Notes: generated from the letters alone by a model not told the origin. 64,000 nt of DNA from Paracoccus chinensis (GCF_900102885.1 NZ_FNGE01000004.1:154493-218492), one strand, 5' to 3'. Shown: positions 8,741 through 18,238, numbered from the stretch's first letter. Program-made: numbers and translations.

Positions 8741-9645
8741 TCCCCGGCCCCTTTGGGGTCCAGCACGTCGCGCAAGCCGTCGCCCAGGAAATTGAAGGCG
8801 AGGCTGACGAGGAAGATGGCGATCCCCGGCATGGCCGCGACCCACCAGTGGTCGAGGATATAGGTCCGCCCGTCCGAGATCATGGCCCCCCATTCCGGCG
8901 CGGGCGGCTGCGCACCAAGGCCGAGGAAGCCCAGACCCGCCGCCGACAGGATGATCCCCGCCATGTCCAGCGCGACGCGAACGATCAGCGAGGACAGGCA
9001 CAAGGGCCAGATGTGCAGGATCAGCAGCCGCGGCGCCGAAGCGCCCTGCATCCGGGCCGCGGCGATGAAGTCGGCGTTGCGGATGGTCAGCGTCTCGGCC
9101 CGCGCAAGCCGCGCGTAGGGTGGCCAGCCGGTCAGGGCCAGCGCAAGGACGGCGTTGGTGACGCTGGGGCCAAGCGCGGCCACGAAGGCCAGCGCGAGGA
9201 TCAGCTTGGGAAAGGCCAGGAAGATGTCGGTGATCCGCATAAGGACCTGATCCACCCAGCCGCCCGCGAAACCCGCGACCGTTCCGATCAGCAGCCCGAT
9301 CAGGGGCGAGATCAGCGCGACCGTGCCGACGATGAACAGCGTGATCCGCGAGCCCCAGATCAGCCGCGACAGGATGTCCCGGCCCAGCGCGTCGGTCCCC
9401 AGCCAATGTTCCGCCGAGGGCGGCTGTAGCCGGTCGGCCAGGTCCTGCGCAAAGGGGCTTTGCGGCGCGATCCAAGGGGCGAAGATCGCGGTTCCCACCA
9501 GCAGGACCAAGATCACCAAGCCCAGCAGGGCCAGGTGGTTGGACCGGAATACCAGCCACCCCTGATAGAAGGCCCCCAGCCGCGCCTGCCGCCGGGTCTG
9601 GGGCGCATCCGTCAGAAGCCAGTCGCGCAGGGAAACGTCGCTCAT
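8737..9645 (-). CDS. Dipeptide/oligopeptide ABC transporter permease (DppC-like)
   Basis: 302 residues. The N-terminal OppC-type segment (about 30-60, LALLGLVILVLLVGTAIF) is followed by the linker LQPPSAEHWLGTDALGRDI, a hallmark of DppC/OppC proteins, then five membrane helices and the EAA-type loop (AAARMQGASAPRLLILHIWP) that contacts the ATPases. The ATG overlaps the upstream permease stop by 4 bases. It forms the inner-membrane channel with the DppB-like protein. Confidence 0.93.
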   Translation of the reverse strand: MSDVSLRDWLLTDAPQTRRQARLGAFYQGWLVFRSNHLALLGLVILVLLVGTAIFAPWIAPQSPFAQDLADRLQPPSAEHWLGTDALGRDILSRLIWGSRITLFIVGTVALISPLIGLLIGTVAGFAGGWVDQVLMRITDIFLAFPKLILALAFVAALGPSVTNAVLALALTGWPPYARLARAETLTIRNADFIAAARMQGASAPRLLILHIWPLCLSSLIVRVALDMAGIILSAAGLGFLGLGAQPPAPEWGAMISDGRTYILDHWWVAAMPGIAIFLVSLAFNFLGDGLRDVLDPKGAGE

Positions 9646-10709
9646 TTCGACCTCGGGTCGAGGACGCGGTACAGGATGTCGGACAGAAGGTTCAGCACCA
9701 CGAAGCAGGTGCCGACCACGACCGTGCCGCCCAGCACCGCGTTCATGTCGCCCGCCAGCAGCGCCTTGGTGATGTAGCTGCCGATGCCGGGCCAGCTGAA
9801 GATGATCTCGGTCAGGACGGAGCCTTCCAGAAGCGAGCCGAAGCTCAGCGCGATAACGGTGGTCAGCGGGATGGCGATGTTGCGGAAGGCATGGCCCCAG
9901 ACGACGCGCCATTCCGGCAGGCCCTTGACCCGTGCCGTGGTGATGTATTCCGCCGACAGCTGCTCCAGCATGAAGCTGCGCGTCATGCGGCTGATATAGG
10001 CGAGGCTGAAGTAGCCCAAGAGGCTCGCGGGCAGGATGATGTGGCTGAAGGCGTCGCGGAAGGCGGGCCAGTCGCCCGCAAGCGCCGTGTCCAGCAGCAT
10101 CAGGCCGGTGCGGGTGTCCACCATGCCGTCGAACAGGATGCCCTGCCGCCCCGGCCCGCCGACCCATCCGAGGATGCCGTAGAAGACCAGAAGGCCCATC
10201 AGCCCCAGCCAGAAGATCGGCACCGAATAGCCGACCAGCGCCACGACGCGCGCGACCTGATCGATCCAGCGCCCCCGGTTGGCGGCCGCGACCACCCCCA
10301 GCGGCACGCCGATCACGACGCCGATCAGCGTGCCGAGGCTTGCCAGTTCCAGCGTGGCGGGAAAGACGCGGCGCAGGTCCTCGGCCACGGGATGCCCGGT
10401 CGAGATCGAGCGGCCGAAGTCGCCCCGCAGCACGTCCCCGATATAGGTCAGGAACTGGACGATCAGCGGCTGGTCGAGGCCCATGGCCTGGCGCGCCGCC
10501 TCGTACTGGGCCTGGGTCGCGCGTTCGCCCACGACCTTCAGCACCGGGTCGATCGGCATGACCCGCCCGATGATGAAGGTCACCAGCAGCAGCCCCAGCA
10601 TCGTCAGGACCAGCGACAGAAGCACGCCGCCCGCCCCGCGCAGCCGCCGCCAGGCGGGGCTGCGGGGACGGGGCTGCGGCCCCGGCACTTGGGCGGTGTT
10701 CAGGCTCAC
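9642..10709 (-). CDS. Dipeptide/oligopeptide ABC transporter permease (DppB-like)
   Basis: 355 residues if the GTG at 10709 is used; it lies four bases after the binding-protein stop and is the only start that leaves no unrelated N-terminal tail. The DppB pattern is clear: first membrane helix (LLSLVLTMLGLLLVTFIIG), periplasmic VMPIDP segment, four or five further helices and the EAA loop EYITTARVKGLPEWRVVWGH. The N-terminal 30 residues before the first helix are Pro/Arg-rich and a little longer than usual. It is the partner of the DppC-like permease. Confidence 0.9.
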   Translation of the reverse strand: MSLNTAQVPGPQPRPRSPAWRRLRGAGGVLLSLVLTMLGLLLVTFIIGRVMPIDPVLKVVGERATQAQYEAARQAMGLDQPLIVQFLTYIGDVLRGDFGRSISTGHPVAEDLRRVFPATLELASLGTLIGVVIGVPLGVVAAANRGRWIDQVARVVALVGYSVPIFWLGLMGLLVFYGILGWVGGPGRQGILFDGMVDTRTGLMLLDTALAGDWPAFRDAFSHIILPASLLGYFSLAYISRMTRSFMLEQLSAEYITTARVKGLPEWRVVWGHAFRNIAIPLTTVIALSFGSLLEGSVLTEIIFSWPGIGSYITKALLAGDMNAVLGGTVVVGTCFVVLNLLSDILYRVLDPRSK

Positions 10710-10713
10710 CGGA

Positions 10714-12312
10714 TCACTCGCCCTTGGTGACCTGCTTGTAGGGCGCGCTGATGACCGAGCCGCCGGTGGACCAGTTCTGCACGTTGGCCTGCATCCCGTC
10801 CCGCGCGACGCGCTGGAACAGCGGGATGATCGGCGCTTCGGCCTGATAGCGTTTCTGCAGGTCCACATACATCTGGCGGCGCTTCTCGGTGTCCTGTTCC
10901 ACGACCGCGGCCTCGACGGTGGCGTTCATATCGGCGGGCACCGCGTAAGCGTTGCGCCAGGCCAGGATGCCGGTCAGCCCCGCGTCATCCGCGTTGTTCG
11001 GGTTATAGGCAAAGGTCCCCGCGTTGGTCTGCGGGTCGGCATAATCGGGGCCCCATTCGCCCAGGAAGATCGGAACCTGCCGCGCACGGTAGGCGTCCAG
11101 CACCTGCGCGCCCGTCATCTGCTCGATCTCCAGCGTCAGGCCGACCTGGGCCATCGCGTTCTGCAGCGACTGCGCCACGTCCAGGTATTCGCGGATGTCG
11201 CGCACCTTGGTCGTGACGGTGCCGCCGTTGATGCCGGCGTCGGTCAGGATCTGGCGGGCCTTCTCGATGTCATAGGTCCAGGGGTTCTCTTCCAGCGCGC
11301 CAAGGTAGCCCTCGGGCAGGAAGGCCTGGTGCGTCTTCCACTGGCCCTTCAGGAAAGAGGCTTCCATCCCGGCGTAATCGACCAGGTATTTCATGGCCTC
11401 GATCACGGGAGGCTGGGACAGCAGCGGGTCCTTCTGGTTCAGGCCCATGTAGAGGATGCGGCCCTTCAGTTCCTCGCTGAACTTGATCTCCGGGTTGCCC
11501 GCCAGGGCGTCCACGTCGGTGGGCGTCAGGTTGCGCGCCACGTCGATGTCGCCAGCCTCGAGCTGAAGGCGCTGGGCGCTGGACTCCTGCACGTTGCGCA
11601 CGATCACCCGCTTCATCGCGGGCGCGCCGCCCCAGTAGGTCTCGTTGGCGACAAGCTGGACGACCTCGTTCGGGCGCCACGCGGCCAGGCTGTAGGGGCC
11701 CGAGCCCGCGCCGTTGGTGGACAGCCAGGTGTTGCCCAGGTCGTCGCCCTGCGCGTTGGCCATCGCCGTTTCCTTGTCGATCACGGCGGCATTGCTGGCA
11801 GCAAGGCAGTTCAGCACGAAGGACTGCGCATAGGGCTTGTCCAGCCGGATGGTCAGCGTACGCCCCTCGGCCGTGATCATCTGGTCCACGTTCTCGGGCG
11901 TGAAGCCGAACTGGGTCAAAATGAAGGCCGGTGCCTTGTTCAGCTTGACCACGCGCTGCAGCGACCAGGCGGCGTCCTCGGCGCGCACCGGGTTGCCCGA
12001 CTGGAAGGTCACGCCCTCGCGCATGGTCAGCGTCAGGGTCAGCCCGTCCTCGCTCATCTGCCAGCTTTCGGCGAGGCTGGGCTGGTAGCCCTTGGACAGG
12101 TCCAGCGCGTCGAAATCGACCAGCCGGTCATAAAGGTTCTGGGTAACGTCGTTGCCCGAGAACTCGAAGCTCTGCGCGGGGTCGAGGCTGATGATGTCGT
12201 CGATCTGGGCAGCAACCACCAGCGTGTCGGCGGGGGTTTCGGCGTAAGCCGCCGGGGCAAGCGCAAGCGCCGAGGCCAGCAGCAGCGCGCGGGCGGAGAA
12301 CGAAAGCGTCAT
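10714..12312 (-). CDS. ABC transporter substrate-binding protein, family 5 (peptide/nickel type)
   Basis: 532 residues, normal for SBP_bac_5 proteins. A Sec signal peptide (MTLSFSARALLLASALALAP, cleavage after AYA near 24) precedes the mature start. The family-5 motif LVVAAQIDDIISLDPAQSFEF is followed by YDRLVDFDALD and later repeats of the binding fold. It captures the ligand in the periplasm for the two permeases encoded downstream. Peptides are the default guess, but family-5 proteins also bind nickel, sugars, opines and haem, and no specificity residue is readable here. It is the first gene of the leftward operon; its promoter should lie in the 189-base gap shared with the phosphatase gene. 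Confidence 0.93.
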   Translation of the reverse strand: MTLSFSARALLLASALALAPAAYAETPADTLVVAAQIDDIISLDPAQSFEFSGNDVTQNLYDRLVDFDALDLSKGYQPSLAESWQMSEDGLTLTLTMREGVTFQSGNPVRAEDAAWSLQRVVKLNKAPAFILTQFGFTPENVDQMITAEGRTLTIRLDKPYAQSFVLNCLAASNAAVIDKETAMANAQGDDLGNTWLSTNGAGSGPYSLAAWRPNEVVQLVANETYWGGAPAMKRVIVRNVQESSAQRLQLEAGDIDVARNLTPTDVDALAGNPEIKFSEELKGRILYMGLNQKDPLLSQPPVIEAMKYLVDYAGMEASFLKGQWKTHQAFLPEGYLGALEENPWTYDIEKARQILTDAGINGGTVTTKVRDIREYLDVAQSLQNAMAQVGLTLEIEQMTGAQVLDAYRARQVPIFLGEWGPDYADPQTNAGTFAYNPNNADDAGLTGILAWRNAYAVPADMNATVEAAVVEQDTEKRRQMYVDLQKRYQAEAPIIPLFQRVARDGMQANVQNWSTGGSVISAPYKQVTKGE

Positions 12313-12501
12313 GGTCCTGATCCTGTCGGTTCTGGCGCCGCTCCTCGTCCTTGGGCCGCGGGCAAGCGCATGGGATTGCTGGCCGGTTCGTCCGGCTCTG
12401 CGCCGTTGGTGCGCCATCCTGCCCCGCGACGCAAGCATCACGATGGCGCAACCCGAAGGCACCCGCCCGTGTTGTCCGTCAGACGGATGCGGGGGACGAC
12501 A
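12313..12501. promoter_or_regulatory. Divergent intergenic region, binding protein operon / histidine phosphatase
   Basis: 189 bases between two outward-facing starts, so it must hold the promoter of the leftward peptide-type ABC operon and probably that of the phosphatase gene. I see no convincing -35/-10 pair, palindrome or riboswitch-like structure in it. Confidence 0.4.
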
Positions 12502-13269
12502 ATGACGCCAAGATGGCCCGAGCGACTGTGGATCGTGCGGCATGGCGAAAGCGCGGGCAACGTGGCGCGCGACTTCGCCTATCAGCAGGGCCTGCCCCGG
12601 ATCGACCTGACGGGCCGGGACGTGGACGTGCCGCTTTCCCCCCTGGGCGAACAGCAGGCCCGTGCATTGGGCCACTGGTTCTCGCAGGGGAAGGAGGAAG
12701 GGCGGCCGAACGTCGTCCTCGCCTCGCCCTATCTCCGGGCGATGGAAACGGCGCGCCTGTTCCGCGAGGCCGGGGGCTGCCCGGAGGGCACCCGCATCCA
12801 CCTGGACGAGCGGCTGCGGGAAAAGGAATTCGGCATCCTCGACGGCCTGACCGGCCTCGGCATCCGCGCGGAACACCCTCAGCAGGCCGAGCTGCGCGCC
12901 AGCCTGGGCAAGTTCTACCACCGTCCGCCGGGGGGCGAGAGCTGGTGCGACGTGATCTTCCGCCTGCGCGCGCTGATGGACACGGTCGGGCTGCATCACG
13001 GCGGCTGCCGGGTGATGATCGTGGCCCATCAGGTCGTCGTCCTCTGCCTGCGCTACGTCATCGAGGGGCTGACGGAACAGGAGATCCTCGCCATCGACCG
13101 CGCAGGGGACGTGGCCAACTGTTCCATCACCGAATACCGTTGGGAAGCCGGCGAGGAAGGCACCGACGGCGGCATGGCGCTGGTCCGCTACAACGTGACC
13201 GCGCCGATGGAGGCCGAGCATACCCCCGTCACGCGCGAGCCCGACGCCATCGTAGGGAACCGGGGATGA
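12502..13269 (+). CDS. Histidine phosphatase family protein (phosphoglycerate mutase-like)
   Basis: 255 residues. The catalytic motif IVRHGESAGN places Arg13 and the phospho-accepting His14 near the N-terminus; SPYLRAMETA and the second histidine in MIVAHQ complete the acid phosphatase pocket. Family members dephosphorylate small molecules or proteins or act as mutases; substrate here is unknown. The chosen ATG has ggggga 6-11 bases upstream; an in-frame ATG 15 bases earlier (12487) would add five residues. It overlaps the NAD(P)HX dehydratase gene by 4 bases, hinting at a shared metabolite-repair or housekeeping role. Confidence 0.88.
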   Translation: MTPRWPERLWIVRHGESAGNVARDFAYQQGLPRIDLTGRDVDVPLSPLGEQQARALGHWFSQGKEEGRPNVVLASPYLRAMETARLFREAGGCPEGTRIHLDERLREKEFGILDGLTGLGIRAEHPQQAELRASLGKFYHRPPGGESWCDVIFRLRALMDTVGLHHGGCRVMIVAHQVVVLCLRYVIEGLTEQEILAIDRAGDVANCSITEYRWEAGEEGTDGGMALVRYNVTAPMEAEHTPVTREPDAIVGNRG

Positions 13270-14141
13270 CCGAGGCACAGGTTCTCGACGCGGCCTGGCT
13301 GCGCCGGCATCCCCTGCCGGTCCACCCCGAGGACACCGACAAGAACAGCCGCGGCCGGCTGATGCTGGTGGGCGGCTCGCTTCTGGTGCCGGGGGGGCTG
13401 ACGCTGACCGCGACCGCGGCCTTCCGGGCAGGGGCGGGAAAGGTGCAGATCGCCCTGCCCGAGCCCCTGGCAATCCCCACCGGCATGGCCATGCCCGAAT
13501 CCGGCATCTTCGCCCTGCCCACCGGCCCGGACGGAGAGATCGCCGACTGCAGCCCCATCATGGACAAGCTCGCCCCCTGCGACTGCCTGGCGCTGGGCCC
13601 CGCCGTGGGCACGACCGAGGCCGGGGGCGTGATCCTCGACAGGCTGCTGCCCCATGCGGGCGGCGCGCCCGTCATCATCGATGCGGCTGCCGTCTGCGCC
13701 GGGATCGACCGGCAGGACGCCATCGCCGCCCTGCCCGGCGGCGCGATCCTGACCCCGCATGTGGGCGAGATGGCATTGCTGACCGGCATTCCCGCCGAGG
13801 AGATCGAGGCCGACCGCGACAAGGTCGCGCTGGAGCAGGCCGAACGACTGCGGGCGGTGGTGCTCATCAAGGGCGCGACCACCGTGATCGCCAGCCCCGA
13901 CGGCGAGCTGATCGTCTATGGCGGCGGCGGCGTGGGGCTGGCGACGGGCGGATCGGGCGACGTGCTGACCGGGATCATCGCGGGCCTCTGCGCGCGGGGG
14001 ATGCCAGCCTGGGAGGCGACCTGCTGGGGCGTCTGGCTGCATGGCGAGGCGGGACGGCGGCTGGCCGAGCGGCTGGGGATGATGGGCTTCCTTGCCCGCG
14101 AACTGCCCGGCGAGGTGCCGAGCCTGATGCGCGGGATCTAG
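13266..14141 (+). CDS. nnrD: ADP/ATP-dependent NAD(P)H-hydrate dehydratase (stand-alone)
   Basis: 291 residues of the YjeF C-terminal (ribokinase-like) fold. Early motifs KNSRGRLMLVGGS and FRAGAGKVQIA, and the late VGLATGGSGDVLTGIIAGL with the catalytic aspartate, identify NnrD. The enzyme dehydrates S-NAD(P)HX back to NAD(P)H at the cost of ATP or ADP, repairing damaged cofactor. In many bacteria NnrD is fused to the epimerase NnrE; here the epimerase domain is absent from the protein, so it must be encoded elsewhere or be missing. It starts inside the phosphatase stop codon (ATGA). Confidence 0.9.
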   Translation: MTEAQVLDAAWLRRHPLPVHPEDTDKNSRGRLMLVGGSLLVPGGLTLTATAAFRAGAGKVQIALPEPLAIPTGMAMPESGIFALPTGPDGEIADCSPIMDKLAPCDCLALGPAVGTTEAGGVILDRLLPHAGGAPVIIDAAAVCAGIDRQDAIAALPGGAILTPHVGEMALLTGIPAEEIEADRDKVALEQAERLRAVVLIKGATTVIASPDGELIVYGGGGVGLATGGSGDVLTGIIAGLCARGMPAWEATCWGVWLHGEAGRRLAERLGMMGFLARELPGEVPSLMRGI

Positions 14142-14277
14142 ACGCGGGGCCGCGAGGCCTAGCTGAAAAAGCCGCTTCCCTGCCCTTGCAGCCGGGGCGC
14201 GGGCGGGGGATGTGTCCTCGCATCGGCCAGCACCGGGCGTTTCCCTTGGCTGGCGGCACAAGCGAAAGGATCCTCGG

Positions 14278-15798
14278 ATGTCAGGCTTCACCCCTCACGG
14301 CAAGCACCTGGTCGGCGGCGAATGGGTCGCGGGCGAGGCGACGTTCCAGTCGAGCCCCGCGCATGGCCCGGCACATGACTTCGCGGTGGGCACCCCCGAT
14401 CTGGTCGCCCGCGCCTGCGCCGCCGCCGCCGGGGCCTTCGACGCCTATGCGGCGACCACGCGCGAGGAACGCGCCCGCTTCCTCGAAGCCATCGCCGACG
14501 AGATCGACGCCCGCGCCGAGGCCATCACTGAAATCGGCACCCAGGAATCCGGCCTGCCCGAAGGCCGCCTGCAGGGCGAGCGTGGCCGCACCACCGGCCA
14601 GCTGCGGCTGTTTGCCGAACATATCCGCAAGGGCGACTACCTCGACCGGCGCCTCGACGCGGCCCTGCCCGACCGCGCCCCGGCCCCGCGCCCGGAACTG
14701 CGGATGATCCAGATGCCCATCGGCCCGGTCGCGGTCTTCGGCGCCTCGAACTTCCCGCTGGCCTTCTCTACGGCGGGCGGCGACACGGCCGCCGCGCTGG
14801 CGGCGGGCTGCCCGGTCGTGGTCAAGGGCCATTCCGCCCATCCCGGCACCGGCGAGATCGTGGCCGAGGCGATCCTTGCCGCCATCGAGAAGACCGGGAT
14901 GCCCAAGGGTGTCTTCTCGCTGATCCAGGGCGGCAACCGGAAGGTGGGCGAGGCGCTGGTGACCGACCCGCGCATCAAGGCCGTGGGCTTCACCGGCTCG
15001 CTGCAGGGGGGCCGGGCTCTGTTCGACCTCTGCGCCCAGCGCCCCGAGCCGATCCCCTTCTTCGGGGAACTGGGCTCGGTGAACCCGATGTTCGTCCTGC
15101 CCCAGGCGGCCGCCGCGCGGGGCGAGGAGATCGGCAAGGGCTGGGCCGGGTCGCTGACCATGGGCGCGGGCCAGTTCTGCACCAACCCCGGCATCGCCGT
15201 GGTGATGGACGGCCCCGAGGCCGACCGGATCATCGCCGCCGCCCGCGCCGCGCTGGAACAGGTCGCGCCCCAGACCATGCTGACCGACGGCATCGCTCAG
15301 GCCTATCGCCAAGGCGTGGACCGCATGGCCAAGTCCAACGCGGTGAAGCCGGTGCTGACCACCGACAGCGCCGAGCGGAACGCCTCGCCCAACCTTTACG
15401 AGACCACCGCCGACGCCTTCCTGGGCGAGGACGACCTGGCCGAGGAGGTCTTCGGGCCGCTGGGACTGGTCGTCCGCGCAAGCTCGCCCGAGGACATGGA
15501 GCGGATCGCCCGCGGCTTCCCCGGCCAGCTGACCGCGACGCTGCATACCGATCCCGAAGACGCCGATCTCGCCCGCCGCCTGCTGCCGATCCTGGCGCAG
15601 AAGGCCGGCCGCGTGCTGGCCAACGGCTTCCCGACGGGGGTCGAGGTCGCCGATGCGATGGTCCACGGGGGACCCTACCCGGCCTCGACCAACTTCGGCG
15701 CGACCTCGGTCGGCACACTGTCCATCCGCCGCTTCCTGCGGCCGGTGTCCTTCCAGAACCTGCCCCCCTACCTGCTGTCGGGCGACCTGGCGGGCTGA
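14278..15798 (+). CDS. Aldehyde dehydrogenase, 2,5-dioxovalerate (alpha-ketoglutaric semialdehyde) type
   Basis: 506 residues. The ALDH catalytic Cys301 lies in GAGQFCTNPG and the general base Glu264 in FFGELGSVNP. The FFGELGSVNP form, GASNFPLAFSTAGGDTAAAL and the YPASTNFGATSVGT tail are characteristic of the KGSADH branch, which oxidises 2,5-dioxopentanoate to 2-oxoglutarate in pentose, glucarate or hydroxyproline breakdown. The ATG at 14278 follows gaaagga. No sugar-acid dehydratase gene is adjacent, so the feeding pathway is elsewhere. A hairpin terminator follows. Confidence 0.9.
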   Translation: MSGFTPHGKHLVGGEWVAGEATFQSSPAHGPAHDFAVGTPDLVARACAAAAGAFDAYAATTREERARFLEAIADEIDARAEAITEIGTQESGLPEGRLQGERGRTTGQLRLFAEHIRKGDYLDRRLDAALPDRAPAPRPELRMIQMPIGPVAVFGASNFPLAFSTAGGDTAAALAAGCPVVVKGHSAHPGTGEIVAEAILAAIEKTGMPKGVFSLIQGGNRKVGEALVTDPRIKAVGFTGSLQGGRALFDLCAQRPEPIPFFGELGSVNPMFVLPQAAAARGEEIGKGWAGSLTMGAGQFCTNPGIAVVMDGPEADRIIAAARAALEQVAPQTMLTDGIAQAYRQGVDRMAKSNAVKPVLTTDSAERNASPNLYETTADAFLGEDDLAEEVFGPLGLVVRASSPEDMERIARGFPGQLTATLHTDPEDADLARRLLPILAQKAGRVLANGFPTGVEVADAMVHGGPYPASTNFGATSVGTLSIRRFLRPVSFQNLPPYLLSGDLAG

Positions 15799-15805
15799 AA
15801 CGAAA

Positions 15806-15830
15806 AAGGGCCGCCCTCGGGGCGGCCCTT
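15806..15830. terminator. Bidirectional intrinsic terminator
   Basis: An 11-base-pair perfect stem (aagggccgccc, 15806-15816, with gggcggccctt, 15820-15830) closes a 3-base loop between two convergent genes. On the minus strand the stem runs directly into ctttttcg, a proper T-tract for the peptidoglycan-binding gene. On the plus strand the tail is weaker (ccttgccttt) but probably serves the aldehyde dehydrogenase gene. Confidence 0.85.
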
Positions 15831-15843
15831 GCCTTTCGGCGAT

Positions 15844-16587
15844 TCAGCGCGAGGTCAGGCGCTCGAACTGGTTGGCGGTCAGATAGCCCGTCGCGTTCAG
15901 GTCATTGGCCCGCTGCCAGGCCGCGATCGCGTTGCGGGTCCCGCGCCCGAAGACGCCGTCCACGCCGCGCGTGTCGAAGCCGCGCCGCGTCAGCCCGGCC
16001 TGCACGGCCGCGCGCTGCTGGCGGCTGAGGTTCAGCACCCCCTCGGCCCGCGCAGGGGCCCCGTCCGCAGCCGCGCCCGTGTTCGACGCCGAGCCGCTTG
16101 CGGCAGGCGCGCGCCCTTGCAGGATCTCGGTCGCCTGTGCCGAGGTCAGGGTGCCGGTCTGGGGATAGTTGCGGTCGCGCTGCCACAGCGAGATGGCGCG
16201 GCGCGTGCCGGGGCCGAAGCTGCCATCCAGTCCGTTGGTGTTGTAGCCGAGCGCGTTCAGGCGGCGCTGGATGGCGACACGCTGGTCGGCCGACAGCGAG
16301 GCACTGCCCGCACTCGACTGGCTGCCGGTGGTTGCCACGGTCCCGCCCAGCCGCCGCACGCGCTCTCGCGCCTGTTCGGCATAGGCGCCGTTGGGAAACT
16401 GGCGCAGGTAGGACTGGTAGGCCGACAGCGAGTTCGTCTGCTGCGCCTGCGCGAAGGCGGCGCGGTCCTGTTCCTGCTGCAGATACTGCCGGGCGATGCC
16501 GCCCACGATCTCGCCCACGTCCTGCGCCTGCACGGGCGCGGCAAGAAGAACGGCCGCCAGCGCCGTGGAAATCATCGTCCTGACCAT
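15844..16587 (-). CDS. Secreted protein with two peptidoglycan-binding domains
   Basis: 247 residues from the ATG with a Sec signal peptide (MVRTMISTALAAVLLAAPVQ, cleavage after AQA near 22). A short helical region (22-80, including YQSYLRQFPNGAYAEQARER, a tetratricopeptide-like sequence) is followed by two PG_binding_1 domains, about 93-155 and 185-245; each has the LxxLGY/F...DGxFGxGTRxAI.xWQR pattern. The protein should bind cell-wall peptidoglycan in the periplasm. No hydrolase domain is present, so it may be a scaffold or an accessory protein. It is transcribed alone, divergent from the Liv-type operon. Confidence 0.88.
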   Translation of the reverse strand: MVRTMISTALAAVLLAAPVQAQDVGEIVGGIARQYLQQEQDRAAFAQAQQTNSLSAYQSYLRQFPNGAYAEQARERVRRLGGTVATTGSQSSAGSASLSADQRVAIQRRLNALGYNTNGLDGSFGPGTRRAISLWQRDRNYPQTGTLTSAQATEILQGRAPAASGSASNTGAAADGAPARAEGVLNLSRQQRAAVQAGLTRRGFDTRGVDGVFGRGTRNAIAAWQRANDLNATGYLTANQFERLTSR

Positions 16588-16865
16588 CAAGGTTCCCTTC
16601 TTTCCTGTGGCGCCTCGGGCGGTGCACGGGCGCGAAGCTGATGCCCCTTGGCCGGGGCGGCCGAGGATTATAGCGCCAAGGGTGCCATCCGGTTCCCGCA
16701 ACCCTGGAGCTGCCCTTTCCCAAACGCTTAAACTTGCAGCGGGAATTCTGCCCTGTCCGCTTGCGGGCGCTTGCCAGCGGAACGCGCATTGGACAGTCTG
16801 CGCGGCGGAGGAACGGGGCTGCGCGGCAAGGACCGCGCAAGACACCCAGACAAGGGAGGAAGAAC

Positions 16866-18065
16866 ATGGCGAGGTTTTTCGCATCGGTCGCGGTCGCGGC
16901 CCTGCTGGGCGTGCCGGCCTGGGCCGAGGTTTCGGACAACAAGGTCAGGATCGGCATCCTGAACGACCAGACGGGCGTTTATGCCGATTTCGGGGGCTTG
17001 GGCTCGGTCGAGGCCGCGAAGATGGCCGCCGAGGAGTTTGGGGGCACGGTTCTGGGCGCGCCTGTCGAGATCGTCTCGGCCGACCACCAGAACAAGCCGG
17101 ACATCGCCAGCAACATCGCGCGCCAGTGGTATGACACCGAGCAGGTGGACGCGATCATGGAGCTGACCACCTCGTCGGTCGCGCTGGCCGTCCAGGCGCT
17201 GAGCGCCGAGAAGAAGAAGATCAACCTTGTCACGGGGGCGGCGACGGCGGACCTGACGGGCAAGGCCTGCTCGCCCTACGGCTTCCACTGGGCCTATGAC
17301 ACCCATGCGCTGGCCGTGGGCACCGGGGGCGCATTGGTCGAGGACGGGGGCGACAGCTGGTTCTTCCTGACCGCCGACTATGCCTTCGGCTATTCGCTGG
17401 AAGAAAACACCGGCGCCGTGGTCAAGGAAAAGGGCGGCACGGTGGTGGGCTCGGTCCGCCATCCGCTGGCGGCAACCGATTTCTCGTCCTTCCTGCTGCA
17501 GGCGCAAAGCTCGGGCGCCAAGGTCGTGGGACTGGCAAACGCGGGGCTGGACACCCAGAACGCCATCAAGCAGGCGGCCGAGTTCGGCATCGTGCAGGGC
17601 GGCCAGCGCATGGCGGGGCTGCTGTTCACCCTGGCCGAGGTGCACGGGCTGGGGCTGGAAACGGCGCAGGGGCTGACGCTGACCGAAAGCTTCTACTGGG
17701 ACCGCACGGAAGCCAGCCGCGAATTCGCCAACCGCTTCAAGGAACGCACGGGCAAGATGCCCAACATGGTGCAGGCCGGCACCTATTCGGGCGTGCTGCA
17801 TTACCTCAAGGCCATCGAGGCCGCCGGCACCGACGAGACGGAAGCCGTCGCCGCGAAGATGCGCGAACTTCCCGTCAGCGACGCCTTCGCGGAAAGCGGC
17901 CGGGTCGGGCCGAACGGGCGCATGATCTCGGACGTCTACCTGATGGAGGTGAAGACCCCCGCCGAAAGCAAGGGCGAGTGGGACTACTACACCGTCAAGG
18001 CGACCATCCCGGGCGACCAGGCCTATATCGACCCGGCGAAAGCGGGCTGCCCGCTGGTGCAATAG
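16866..18065 (+). CDS. ABC transporter substrate-binding protein, branched-chain amino acid/amide type (copy 1)
   Basis: 399 residues. A Sec leader (MARFFASVAVAALLGVPAWA, cut near residue 20) precedes the Peripla_BP_6 start VRIGILNDQTGVYADFGG, and the family pattern continues with VEIVSADHQNKPDIAS and TADYAFGY. It is a periplasmic receptor for a Liv/Urt-type importer. By eye it is about 70% identical along its whole length to the next gene, so the two are a tandem duplication. A good RBS (gggagg) precedes the ATG. A strong terminator follows, so this copy can be expressed on its own. The ligand is unknown; such paralogues often bind different amino acids, amides or aromatic acids. Confidence 0.92.
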   Translation: MARFFASVAVAALLGVPAWAEVSDNKVRIGILNDQTGVYADFGGLGSVEAAKMAAEEFGGTVLGAPVEIVSADHQNKPDIASNIARQWYDTEQVDAIMELTTSSVALAVQALSAEKKKINLVTGAATADLTGKACSPYGFHWAYDTHALAVGTGGALVEDGGDSWFFLTADYAFGYSLEENTGAVVKEKGGTVVGSVRHPLAATDFSSFLLQAQSSGAKVVGLANAGLDTQNAIKQAAEFGIVQGGQRMAGLLFTLAEVHGLGLETAQGLTLTESFYWDRTEASREFANRFKERTGKMPNMVQAGTYSGVLHYLKAIEAAGTDETEAVAAKMRELPVSDAFAESGRVGPNGRMISDVYLMEVKTPAESKGEWDYYTVKATIPGDQAYIDPAKAGCPLVQ

Positions 18066-18076
18066 AACGACCCTGC

Positions 18077-18102
18077 AGGGCCGGGCATCCCCGGCCCTTT
18101 TT
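18077..18102 (+). terminator. Intrinsic terminator between the two binding-protein genes
   Basis: A 9-base-pair perfect stem (agggccggg / cccggccct) with a 4-base loop is followed by five T residues (18098-18102). It sits 11 bases after the stop of copy 1 and would limit read-through into copy 2 and the rest of the transporter operon. Confidence 0.9.
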
Positions 18103-18238
18103 CATTCGCACAATTCATCGTCCGAACGTCTTGCTTCGCACATGAACTGCGGCAATCATCCGGCTCGGAGAGAACAGAAAGGGCGCAAGCAATGCGCCGC
18201 CCCGCGGCCGGCGGCCCGGGGAGAATCGGGAGGACGAC

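Noticed and set aside
10483..13269. A 928-residue rightward open frame ending in the histidine phosphatase
   Set aside because: Its first two thirds run antisense to the peptide-binding protein and permease genes and have the His/Val/Arg/Gly-rich composition of a GC-rich shadow frame; only the part from 12502 is a real protein.
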